Shown: positions 43,394 through 53,104 of the stretch, piece by piece | How positions within the stretch are numbered: the first letter of the stretch is position 1 | Layout: every line of letters starts with the position of its first letter | NCBI GenBank assembly: GCA_039545275.1 | Contig: BCHS01000003.1 | Span: 558,001-622,000, forward strand | DNA: 64,000 bases | DNA from: Pseudomicrostroma phylloplanum | Lineage: Eukaryota > Basidiomycota > Exobasidiomycetes > Microstromatales | Reading direction: 5' to 3' | Position numbers and translations under genes: made by a program | The notes under the pieces: model-generated | Told to the model about the DNA's origin: nothing | What the model saw: the letters and a program-made list of their open reading frames with translations, nothing else | The model's database searches: none

Positions 43394-44791
43394 ATGGCTG
43401 GACCATCCTCAAAGAAGGGAAAGGAGTCGTCGGGAAGCAGCGGTCACAAATTGTGAGTGAGCTACGGGGATGCGGCATCAGCGTCAAGGCAGCCGTTCCT
43501 TCGCTCCCTGCAGTCAGGCAGCTTGGCAGGCGCCAACGATGCGCGGATTCCCTGCCTGTCCAGCAGGAGCGTTCTGCTGACCATCTTCTCATCTCTTGTC
43601 CACAGTCAAGTCGGTGATGTCGTGCTAGCTAAGATCAAGGGTTTCCCAGCATGGCCCGGAGTGGTAAGTAGGAACGTCGAAGCTCTGAGTACACAGCCAC
43701 TGTCATCCATCCCGAATCTCTGACATGCTCCCCTGCTCGACTCTCTACACTTCAGCTCGTCGGAGAAGACCAGGTCCCGGAAATTGTTCTGAGCGAGAAG
43801 CCCAAGAACAACTTCATCATCCGTTTCTTTCCCAAGGCAGACTAGTGAGTTCGGCTCTGGCAGCTCGAAAGGCTGAGCTGCAATAGGACCCTGATGGCTG
43901 ACCCTCCTCCGACCCCCGACCCCTCGTAGTCACTTCCCAAGGGCCGCAGACCTGACTCTGCTCACACGAGCGGAATGCAAGGCGTACGCAGAGGACACCC
44001 ATCGAAAGGACGGGGAGCTGAAGGCAGCCTACAAGATCGGAGCAGACCCAGACGACTGGATTAGCGAGACTGACGCTGTGGTGAGGGAGGCAGAGAAGGC
44101 CAGGAAAGAGGCTCTGCTAGAGGAGGAGGAGAATGAGGATCAGCTCGCAGACGATGATGAGGAGCCCAAGCCCAAGAAGCCGGCAAGCAAGAAGAGGAGC
44201 GCAGCTCCATCGAAGCCTTCCTCGTCGGCCACAACAAAGAAGGCAAAGACGGATGCAAAGGATGCAAAAGGCGCGGCTCCAAGAAAGTCTGCTGGAGCAG
44301 AAGACGATGCTGATGATGCAGAGTTGGATGAGGCAACAAAGAAGGTCAAGGGCTGGCGGCATGCTCTGCAGCGAGCCTTCCTTCCCAAGGGCAGGGATCC
44401 GACAGAACAAGACGTCCAGGGCCAGGACGAGACCTTCAGTACCGTGGAGAAGGCCGACATCACATCGGATCAGCTCAAGGCTACAAAGATCGGCAAGGTG
44501 ATGCGCAAGATCATCAGCTTGGGACACATCCCTACAGACGATGTTCACCACTTCAAGGAGCGGGCAGAGGCCTTGATCAACAAGTGGAGCAACGTATCCC
44601 AAGCAGGAGCTGCATCAGATTCAGCGGCAGACAAGAAGCCGGTGATGGATGGAGAGGCAGCTGCTCCATCATCGGATGCACCCAAGGCAGGGGCCGGCGC
44701 CGAGACCAACGGTAACGGAGATGCGGACGTTGGAGACCTGACGGAAATCGCAGACACAACGGCTGCTCCTGTCACCAACGGGAGCGACTAG
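43394..44791 (+). CDS. PWWP-domain chromatin reader with TFIIS-N-like domain
   Basis: Exons are 43394-43452, 43606-43663, 43756-43844 and 43930-44791, giving 355 residues. The PWWP domain is spread over the first four exons: FQVGDVVLAKIKGFPAWPGV, then VLSEKPKNNFIIRFFP and YHFPRAADLTLL, as in readers of methylated H3K36. A Lys/Ala/Glu linker resembles an HMG-rich nuclear tail. The C-terminal helical unit (ITSDQLKATKIGKVMRKI ... ALINKWSNV) has the L..T.IG..V...A..LI..W pattern of TFIIS N-terminal/LEDGF-type modules that bind elongation factors. The combination suggests a transcription-elongation chromatin adaptor like LEDGF/HRP2. Intron 1 is 153 nt, long for the window. Confidence 0.84.
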
Positions 44792-45351
44792 ATCCTGGTC
44801 TTGATACTGGCAAATGCGGAGGGGGAGATTATGAAATCGAGATGGAGGTAAGATACATGCGGGACGAAGCATGATGCAGGAAATGAAGCCGGAATGTCTG
44901 GACTTGGGAGATGAAGTCTACCGCGGAAGGGCTGCATCGATATGCGACACGGAGGGACGATGCCCAGCGAGAGCATGCCCGTTGGCCTGCGTGAGAAGCG
45001 GTCCCCGCTCGTCTTCGCTGGCGGGCTGCCCGACCTTCGGTGAGCCTAGCCCTCTTCAATCTCGTCGCTTCTGCCTCGCCTCTCTTCTTGGCCATCGATG
45101 CCCTCCCTTTGTTGTCCTTGTACTACTTTGCAGCCCGAAATATGAACCACTAAGCGCAGAGAGAGATTGTGGAGGAGGTCCGGGCTGCCTCGGACAGGTA
45201 CGCAAGTAGCAGCTTCGTCCTTGGTGTCGGCCCTCGACTGACTATGCAGAGTCTATGCTGGGCAGACTGTCTTGGTTTGCACTGTATGATGAGCTAGCTA
45301 ATTGGCAAAGGCTAGCAAGGCGGAGATCCTCCACATTGTGCTGCCCCGTCC
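44792..45351. other. Convergent spacer PWWP gene / J-protein gene
   Basis: About 560 bp between two stop codons. Frames here are short, discordant and match nothing; probably 3' UTRs. Confidence 0.4.
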
Positions 45352-46569
45352 TTATATCCTGTCCCTCTGCATACCCGCACCGTCAGTATTCGGCGGAGGC
45401 AGCAGATGCTGGTACCCATGTGCCTGAGGCTGCCTCTGCTCTTGACTCCTCATCTCCAACCTCTCCACCTGCTCCAAGACTCGATTCTCCCTAGCCCTAG
45501 TGCGGAGCGCCTCGTACCTCTTCCTTCCCTCCTCACTCCTAGCCCTCCTCCTTGCCTCCTCTAAGCTCTCCACCGCATCCAGATGTCTCCGCTCAGCATG
45601 CGTCACGGCTTGATCGCTCTGCAGTCCTAGTCTGTGGAATTGGAATAGGGCCAATGTCCAGGTTACCATGGCCACGGCGGCAAAGAAGCGACGGTTGGAG
45701 GCGTAGCGCGGACCGCCCATGTTGTGCTCGTAGAAGCCCGCACCGCCTCCATTCCAAGCTGCCCTCGGTCCGCTAGAGGAGGAGTAGAAGTTCGAGTAGG
45801 AAGAGGCAGCCTCGCGCTGCCAGCCCGACTGGTCGTGAGGAGCTTGCCAAGGCCGGAACCGTGTGCGAGGGTCGCCCCCGTACCCATGCCAGAAGCCGTC
45901 GTTCTGAGGACCCGAGGCAGTAGTGAAGGCACGACGACGCTGTAGTTCCTGCCACTCGGCCACATTGGGCCCAAAGGAGGAGGAGGAAGAGGAAGAGGAC
46001 CCGCCGTCCCAGCCTAGACCGTACCGGTCGAATGCACTGCGCTTGCGAGCATCAGAGAGGAGCTCGTACGCCTTGACCACCTTGCGGAACTCCTCGACGA
46101 TGACCTCCTGCTCCGAGTCCGCCTTTGCCTTCCCCTTGTCCGCCGCCCTACTCGACCTTGCTCCACTTGTTTCGACCCCTTTGCTATCGCTGTTGCTGCT
46201 TGCTGGCGAGGCAGATCGACGATCAGGATGCAGAAGCTTGACGAGATCGTAATACCGGTCTTTGACCTCGGCCTGGCTCGCGGTCCGGGGCAAGTGGAAG
46301 ATGTCGTACGGCCCCGGATTGGAAAGGTGCGAAGGGAAGGCTAGCTGTGACGAGGAAGAGGAGGAGCTAGAAGAGGCGGCAGTTGCGTAGTAGCGGTCAG
46401 AGGAGGAGGAGGAGGAGGAGGAAGAGGAAGACGGAGCCGGGCAGCCTAGTAGACGTGCTGAGGGAGATGGCGAGGCGAGGAAGGGGTCCGAGGCGCTGAC
46501 CGTACACCCTGCCCGCCGACCACGGCCGAGGTGGCGACTATAAGCAGCACAGGTCTCTCTGAAGAGCAT
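45352..46569 (-). CDS. Mitochondrial membrane J-domain protein (Jid1-like)
   Basis: Hsp40 co-chaperone, single exon, 405 residues from the first ATG of the frame at 46569 (MLFRETCAAYSRHLGRGRR). The Arg-rich, acid-poor start fits a mitochondrial presequence. Ser tracts precede the J domain (about residues 87-190), with PYDIFHLPRTASQAEVKDRYY, the catalytic tripeptide in LLHPDRR, and KVVKAYELLSDARKRSAFDRYG; an insert of about 40 residues interrupts it after HPDRR. A membrane segment follows near 300-316 (FFAAVAMVTWTLALFQF), then a charged C-terminal coiled coil. This resembles yeast Jid1, a mitochondrial inner-membrane J protein. The start could be upstream at a non-ATG codon, which is less likely. 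Confidence 0.83.
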   Translation of the reverse strand: MLFRETCAAYSRHLGRGRRAGCTVSASDPFLASPSPSARLLGCPAPSSSSSSSSSSSDRYYATAASSSSSSSSSQLAFPSHLSNPGPYDIFHLPRTASQAEVKDRYYDLVKLLHPDRRSASPASSNSDSKGVETSGARSSRAADKGKAKADSEQEVIVEEFRKVVKAYELLSDARKRSAFDRYGLGWDGGSSSSSSSSFGPNVAEWQELQRRRAFTTASGPQNDGFWHGYGGDPRTRFRPWQAPHDQSGWQREAASSYSNFYSSSSGPRAAWNGGGAGFYEHNMGGPRYASNRRFFAAVAMVTWTLALFQFHRLGLQSDQAVTHAERRHLDAVESLEEARRRARSEEGRKRYEALRTRARENRVLEQVERLEMRSQEQRQPQAHGYQHLLPPPNTDGAGMQRDRI

Positions 46570-46827
46570 GACTGGCCGACATGAGTAGGAGAAGTAGAAG
46601 TACCGAAGGCAAGAAGCAACCAAGAAGTGTGTTATCGAGATGTGAGCCTCAGGCCTCCCCGGTCGGAGCCTTTACTGAATTTACCTAATCAGGCATCAAT
46701 CAACGCGAGCAGGCCGCTTTGTTCGCACGATCACTTCAATGACATTAGGAGACTGTTGTACGAATGAGTCGCAGATGATGATCGTACATACAGGATGGAT
46801 AAAGGATCGTCACGCACATATTTCCCT

Positions 46828-49800
46828 TCACGACTGGCCTCGTCCACCTCGTCCTCCCCTGCCTCCTCGTCCAGCGCCACGACTGGGTCCACTGGGCACT
46901 CCGCGGCCTCCACCTCGGCCTCCAGCACCATTCGCAGCCTGCCCACCGTTCATGTTCAGGCTGGCGAGCAAAGGGTTCAGAGAGGCAGCGGCAGCCGCCC
47001 TCTGCTTTGCCTGGTCGACACTCGGTCGCTCCGTACCCGCCGCGACGCGCGAGAAGTGCGTCTCGGGTCGCACCACTGTACCGCCGTTGGCCTGGCCATC
47101 TCGGTTCAGAATGTGCACTGGCGCACCACCGCGAGGGGCAGGAGCAGGATGGAAGAAGCTACTGCCCCTGCCGCTACCGCCACCACGAGTGGAGAGACCC
47201 TGGTATCCTCCACGGCCACCTCCTCTGCCGTGGCCATCGGCTGAGTTGCCATTGGCCTGGATCGGACCAATGGTCCTCTCCAGAGCATTCAGGCTTGCGG
47301 AGCTGTCGACTCCGCTGGCGCCCTTCGTACTGCTGAACTGAGGTTGAGTCAGATTGAGCACTTGTGCGAAGCCGATCGTTGCTCCGCGATGAGCAGAGCA
47401 TCGACCTCCGAGGGTGGTTCCGGCCAGGAAAGGGTTGTCAAAGACGACCTCGACGCTAGTAGAGGTGAGACCGACAACCACACCTCGGGCGCTCATGGGT
47501 ACAGTACCCGTGTCAGAGACTGCGATGACTCGGTCACCCAGCTCGAAGCGTTGAGCTTGCAGACGGTAGGGCGCATGAGCGGGCTTCAGGAGCGCCGTAC
47601 GAGGAATGCCCTTGATGATAGCTCGCTTCACGACGCTCTGGTTCGCTGAGCGAGTGCCAGCAATGCGATCGGTGAAGGCCTCGATGGACGAGATTGCGTC
47701 TTTGCCCAACTGCTCTGCGTAGAGTGGTACCGCCTCCAGGTCTCTGACGCCCTTCTCCTTGATCCACTGCTTCAGCTGTGCCGTCCTCTGAGGAGCAGCA
47801 GATTCACCAAAGAACTGCACCGCCTCTCTCAAGTCAGCCTTCTGGTTGGCCATAAGCGCCTGAGGCACTTCTGGGAACTTGTTCTTGTACTCGTTGATGA
47901 GATCAATGGCCTTGTCGGAGAACTCCCAGCCAGCGTTGTTCTTGCGACTGTAGCCCAAGACCTTGTTGCCCTTTGCCTCGAACTTGAGATTCAGGCCAAC
48001 ATTGACTCGACCTCCCTCGGGCGTCTCGATGAGCATGGAGCTAGTCAGCTTGCTCAGGGCCAACCCAGACAGACTGCACTTCTTGGAGACGACGAAGGAA
48101 GGGTAGTAAGCCTCTCGAGATCGCTGAGCTACCAGCTGGTGAAGAGCTTGATTCTCCTTGGCCTGGTTCAGGAAGAAGGCAATCTCGATGGCGAGCTGGT
48201 TGCCGGTACTTCCCACGACGGCTGCAGGCGAGCCGTATGCATGATCGCCGAGGAAGAACACCTTGGCCTTCTCGGGGAACTCCTTGTGGAGGGGCAGGGC
48301 GGGGCGCTCGACGAAGCGGTTGTCCTCCTTGAAAACGTCGGGCACGCAAGTCTGGATGGCTTGCTCCACCTCCTTGTCAGACGACTCCTCGTAATCCTTG
48401 ACGAAAGAGCCATCTTCGAGTCGCTTCAGGCCCTTGAGAGGCCTGACGTGGAGCAAAACATTGACATCTCCGACTTCCACGGCGAAGCGCTTGCTGTAGT
48501 GATGCTGGATCCGAGAAGCCTTACGCCTCCACGCCCCTTGTGCTTCCGAGGAGTGAGGGTTCTGGATGATCTTCTTCGTATTCCCGACGAGGCCCATCTC
48601 GTATCTGAACAAGCTGTCAGAAACCGCAGTGACCAGACCCTCATTGAGGTAAGGCCAAGAAATAAAAGTTCGCTTGCCCACCATAGTCTCTGCAATGTCT
48701 TGCACTTTGGTGTTCTCGTACGAGTTCTCAACATTGATGACGATACTCTCGCCCTTCGACTCTCCTTGGAAGACACTGACTCCGTGGTAGCCAAGACGAG
48801 CGTAGTGGACCAGCGTCTGGATAGACGGGAAACCGGCATGACCTTGCTTGCCCATCTCAGCGCCTTCAGGCAGACCCTTCACGAGGTGCAGACCATCCAA
48901 GGTAGGCAGATGGAAGACCTCTACCTTGGCCTTGCTGTGAACGATGTCAGGGAAGACTCCAGGAAGAGACGATGGGTAGTATCGCTCCGTCTCGGGGTCA
49001 TACAGGCACTTCCAGCTATCGCCGAATCCGTTGCGGCTCTTCTCTTCCTTGGTCAGCAGGCCAGATCGCTTGTCGAGCGCTTCAAGCAATCGCTTCTCGT
49101 CGATGAAGGGAATCTTGACGACTGCTTCCCAATCCTGCTTCTTGCCGTTCAGGTCGGCCTCGAAATTCGATGGGTAGAAGTCGATGATGGGAGAATTGGG
49201 GTCCGTCATCAGGTCGCGGAACGCAGGAGGGATATGCGTGTTGCTGAGAGCGGGCAAGACACCCATCAATTGGTCGAAGGGTCGGAAAGGCTTGCCGAGC
49301 TTGAAATCGAAAGTCATGTTACCAACGTCCAGAAGATCAGAGATCTTGGGCGCGTAATGGTAGTCGTAGAACCATCCCCAAGATGCCACACCATCGTAGT
49401 AGTAGTGCAAGACCCATTGCAGTCCTTCGACGTATCGGTACGCGAGCTGCTGCACTGCTTCCTTGTCCTTGTAGTCGATCTCCAGCTTCTCTTTGTAGTA
49501 GCTCCTCTTCCACTCGTACATCTTTTGATCCACCATCGCCTCATACTCCTCTTCCTCGTCCTTCTCTTCAGCCGATGCCTTGTGCGTGCCATTGCTGGTC
49601 TCGACCTTGGCCCCATCATACTTCTTGAGGACTCGAACAATAGCAGCCTCACTTTCTGCTGCGGCCACCTCATCCTCATCCCACAGGCCTTGACTTGAAG
49701 AGATCGCAATAGCTGGCCGGTCCTCGACTGGGTCGTACTCGTCAAAGCTCAAGCCCAGACCGAGATTGCGACACAGATCAGAGACAAAGTCCTTGTCTTC

Positions 49801-51223
49801 GTCACTAAGATCGGTCGAGAGGAAGAGGTCTCTCGAGGCACTGTGCGGATTGACGCGAAGCTCCTGCACAAACGCCTTGATGGTGTCGTACACGCTCTTC
49901 TGTGCTTCTGACATCAGCACCTGATTCTTCTTGGCACGGACCTTCTCCATGGCCTTGCTGTTCTTCTTTTGTTGATGCTTGCGCATGAAGGTGTCGCCAA
50001 ACTCCTCCTCGAATTGCTGCCTCTCGAACTTCGTTAGCTCTGCGAGGATCAACTGCAACCGATCCACGCGCAAGTTGCCAGATTCGTTCAGGTACCCTCC
50101 CGCCACAGGGAGAACCCTCTTGTAGATATTGAAGAGCAAAGGCAGCGCTCCTTCGTTGATATGCATGCCAGGAAGATGGGGCAGGAAATCGTTACCGACG
50201 AAGATGTTGAGGAGAATAAAGTCATCGATGATACGCTCTAAGCTGAACTCGAACGGCAAAACTGAGCGCAGATCCGCAAATTCAAGATTGAGGTACTCTC
50301 GGAAGAGTGATAGATGTAGCAGGAAGAAATTCTGTGACTCGAGTCCTCCACTCTTCTTCTTCTTGGGGCCAAAGCTCACTTCTTCTCGCAGGAGAGCAAA
50401 GTGAGGGTCGTGACTGAGCAGACCCAGCATAATGAGATCGGCATCCAGACCGTAGAGGCAGTGACGAACGTTAGGGTTGTAGCCCGGTTGAGCCTTTGCG
50501 AGTCGGATATACTCCATCACTTTGTGTTCTCCCTCTCCGGGCACATCGTGACCCGACAGAATGATCTCTGGGCCCTGCCATGCCGCGTCTTCGGTGACCT
50601 TCTTGGCGATGAACCACTTCATTTGCTCAGATAGACGAGCCATGAATGGTGTGCCTGAGGTGCAGGAGCATGGGAGCTTACTCTGTAAGCCGCCATACCC
50701 GAGCTCTGTAAGTGGCAACTTTTGCCCCGGCACTCACCTGGTGTGATACAATTCGAATCGAATGCGTCTTCCTCCGGTAGCTCCTCTCCTCTCTGCAAGG
50801 CCTTCTGCTTCAAGTCCTTTGCCTCCTTTGCAGTTCTGAATCTCCTACTTCTCTGCTGATTCATCTTGGCCCTTGGGGCCACTCCATCGACGGCGAGGAA
50901 GAAAAGCTCTCTCGGCTTAATCTTGAGGAAGATGTGTTCGATATACGAAAAGACCGCCAGGAAGATTTCCGTCTCTGTCATTCTGAAATGCACGTCTTCG
51001 TCATTTGGGTGGGAACAATTGTGGATAATGCCGTTCATATCCAGGTAGAGACGGTCGATCTCTGGCACCTTGTTCTCTTCGACCAGCTGACTGATCAGCG
51101 GATAGCGCTCCGACATGGAGCGGAAGAATTTCGGGATACCTGGAAAGAGGAGAGAAGTGAGGATATGAGTGTCTCATGGTACATGAGGGGGTGAGTGGCG
51201 GGAGCGCATTCGTACGTACCCAT
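46828..51223 (-). CDS. XRN1: 5'-3' exoribonuclease 1 (Xrn1/Kem1)
   Basis: Cytoplasmic nuclease that degrades decapped mRNA. Exons are 51220-51223, 50738-51139 and 46828-50654, giving 1,410 residues. Exon 1 is only four coding bases (ATGG), joined to GTATCCCG to give MGIPKFFRSMSERYPLI, the invariant Xrn1 start. The catalytic domain has YLDMNGIIHNCSHPND, AVDGVAPRAKMNQQRSRRFR, SGHDVPGEGEHKVMEYIR and GLDADLIMLGL. The junction of exons 2 and 3 restores CITPGTPFMARL. The Xrn1-type PAZ/KOW and SH3-like middle domains follow. The last 140 residues are an RGG tail that should bind RNA or be methylated. The donor of intron 1 is GTACGT rather than the usual GTGAGT. A 519-codon antisense frame inside it is a shadow. 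Confidence 0.95.
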
Positions 51224-51633
51224 GGCTGTCTATTCCGCAAAAGTAGTTGTAGTTGAAGTGAATGGTAAGGCCAAGGTTGGCGGTCCGCAAGCCTGGCGAA
51301 CAGGTGATCTTTAGGTGACAGGGGAATATACCGCACGAAGGAGCGAAGGTTCGATCCCTACTCTCGATACACGAATCAGACGCTGAGGATGACGAAGTGT
51401 TGGTCAAGTTGGTTGGGTAAGACGGTGGCAGCGATGGTCTTTCGTATGCGTCTGCACACTCGCGCTCGCTGGTGGAGTCGGGCAGGAGCGGAGCTCCAAT
51501 GTTGCAGCTTCCGCTCCGATTCCTCTTCCGTCCAAAATTTGGACCGGACCAAGGGCCTTCCCGTCCTTCCTCGGATACCACCAGTGAGGCAGACCCGAAC
51601 AGCTCTACCTGCCCTTCCATATTTCTCACAGCT
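51224..51633. promoter_or_regulatory. Divergent promoter region XRN1 / NOP16
   Basis: 410 bp between divergent genes. GGTTCGATCCC at 51348-51358 mimics a tRNA B box, but no cloverleaf can be drawn around it. Confidence 0.4.
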
Positions 51634-52632
51634 ATGGCCAACCCAAGACAAAGGAGAAAGACTCGAAGCGGAGCTGCCAACGGGCCTTCGGCTGCTGCTA
51701 AGCGTCACCAGAAGAAGAAGCTCGTGCGCGCGCCCACAGTCAAGGGACCAGAGGCGCTCAAGGACAAGTGGGATGGCAAGAAGACTGTCAGGCAGAAGTG
51801 AGTCTATTTGGCCTCATGACCCCATCGCTGAGGGCTCTTCAATTGATCTAGCTTCCCCGATCCCCTTCTGCAGCTATGCCGCCCTCGGTCTCCTCTCCGA
51901 CCTCAAGCTACGCCCTTCGGGAGGTCTGGCACCAGGCACAGAAGGAGGTGCCTCCCTCACACCCGCTGCCTCCTCCTCCGCAACTGCTTCAGGCAGCGGT
52001 AGCAGCGCCAAGCCAGCCAGAGGTATGGGACGCATCATCCGAGATGCAGATGGAAATGTGGTGGATATCATCGAAGGATCCGAAGAGCCGGAAGACACTC
52101 CTTGGGGGAAGCCATTGAAGAATTGGGAGGATGCGGAAGACGAGGCAGTGGACGAGGAGGAGGAGGAGGAGGAGACAGAAGGGCGAGCAAATGTGACTGC
52201 TGCACGGGAGGAGAGCGAGGTCGTCAAAGGTATGTATCTGCGGTGTAGGACAGTCGCATCGCGTTCCAACTCGATCTCACAGCTCCGTCTCTCTCGTTCA
52301 CGCTCGCAGCATTGCAAGCGGTGCCAGACCCGGGCCCTCTGCTGCGCCACGTCTCTGAGCTCGAGGCGCACTGGCTCCTGTCTCTCGTGAGGAAACACGG
52401 CGAAGATGTGGATGCCATGGCTATGGACAAGAAGCTGAACGAGAATCAAAAGACAAAGGGAGAAATCCGTTCCAGGTAAGTCTGACGGCTGGGGAGCAGG
52501 AGTGCATGTATAGCTCGTAGAGAAACTGATCAGATATCTGTGCTTGTGCTGTTCTTTCTCATCAGGATCAAGCGGGCTGGAGGATTCGAGCCGATTAGGA
52601 CAGCGATCGCTTCTCATGACTCGAGGAAGTGA
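51634..52632 (+). CDS. NOP16: Nop16 ribosome biogenesis protein
   Basis: Nucleolar factor of 60S subunit assembly. Exons are 51634-51797, 51874-52229, 52310-52475 and 52566-52632, giving 250 residues. The basic start MANPRQRRKTRSGAA, DKWDGKKTVRQNYAALGL and the C-terminal block HGEDVDAMAMDKKLNENQKT, then RRIKRAGGF, are the family hallmarks. The middle is an acidic linker (EDEAVDEEEEEEETEG) typical of nucleolar proteins. The four exons close exactly in frame. It converges on the Pdr16-MoaD gene with a gap of about 200 bp. Confidence 0.93.
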
Positions 52633-52828
52633 TCGTTTGGGTCCGCCTATCTTACCAGTCTCCACTTGTACATTCATCGCTTCATTTCGTCATCAGTCAT
52701 GGATCAGATCATACCTTCCGGATTCACGAAGTCGGCTGTTCTACTAAGATACATTTACGCAGAGAGGTGGCACTTCCTTGCACTTCACAAGACTAGAGCA
52801 TCAAGGCGTGCTAGCAAAGCAGTGAAGA

Positions 52829-53104
52829 TCATCCGCCGGAAACGGGTGGAATGACAGCAACATCCTCTCCTCCCTTGAGCTGTGTAGCAGCAGTATCCTC
52901 TGCGTCCACCATGACCTGATCCACACTCCAGTTGCTCCTTGCAATGACGTCCATCAGCCTCGCCGGATCCTTGATCCCCTTGCTCTGGTGTATAAGAGCA
53001 GGCACTTCGCTCAGCTTGAGAGGAGTGGCTACGAGGGGAATCTTGATCGAGGATGTACCAGCGGCATCTCGCGCAGCGGCAAAGAAGAGGATGGTGACCT
53101 GCTG
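52829..53104 (-). other. MoaD/MOCS2A (ThiS-family) domain-coding segment
   Basis: Encodes residues 593-683 of the fusion. It begins QQVTILFFAAARDAAG, a first beta strand and helix as in molybdopterin synthase small subunits. It has LKGGEDVAVIPPVSGG at the end, matching the D-E-V-A-x-x-P-P-x-[ST]-G-G terminus of the family. The Gly-Gly is adenylated and thiocarboxylated by an MOCS3-type enzyme in known systems. Confidence 0.85.

Noticed and set aside
48139..49698. 519-codon open frame on the + strand inside XRN1
   Set aside because: It is antisense to well-conserved XRN1 coding sequence, has no recognisable domain, and fits the antisense shadow expected from biased codon use.
51348..51358. 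tRNA B-box-like GGTTCGATCCC
   Set aside because: Flanking bases do not form a T stem or acceptor stem and no A box sits at the right distance.
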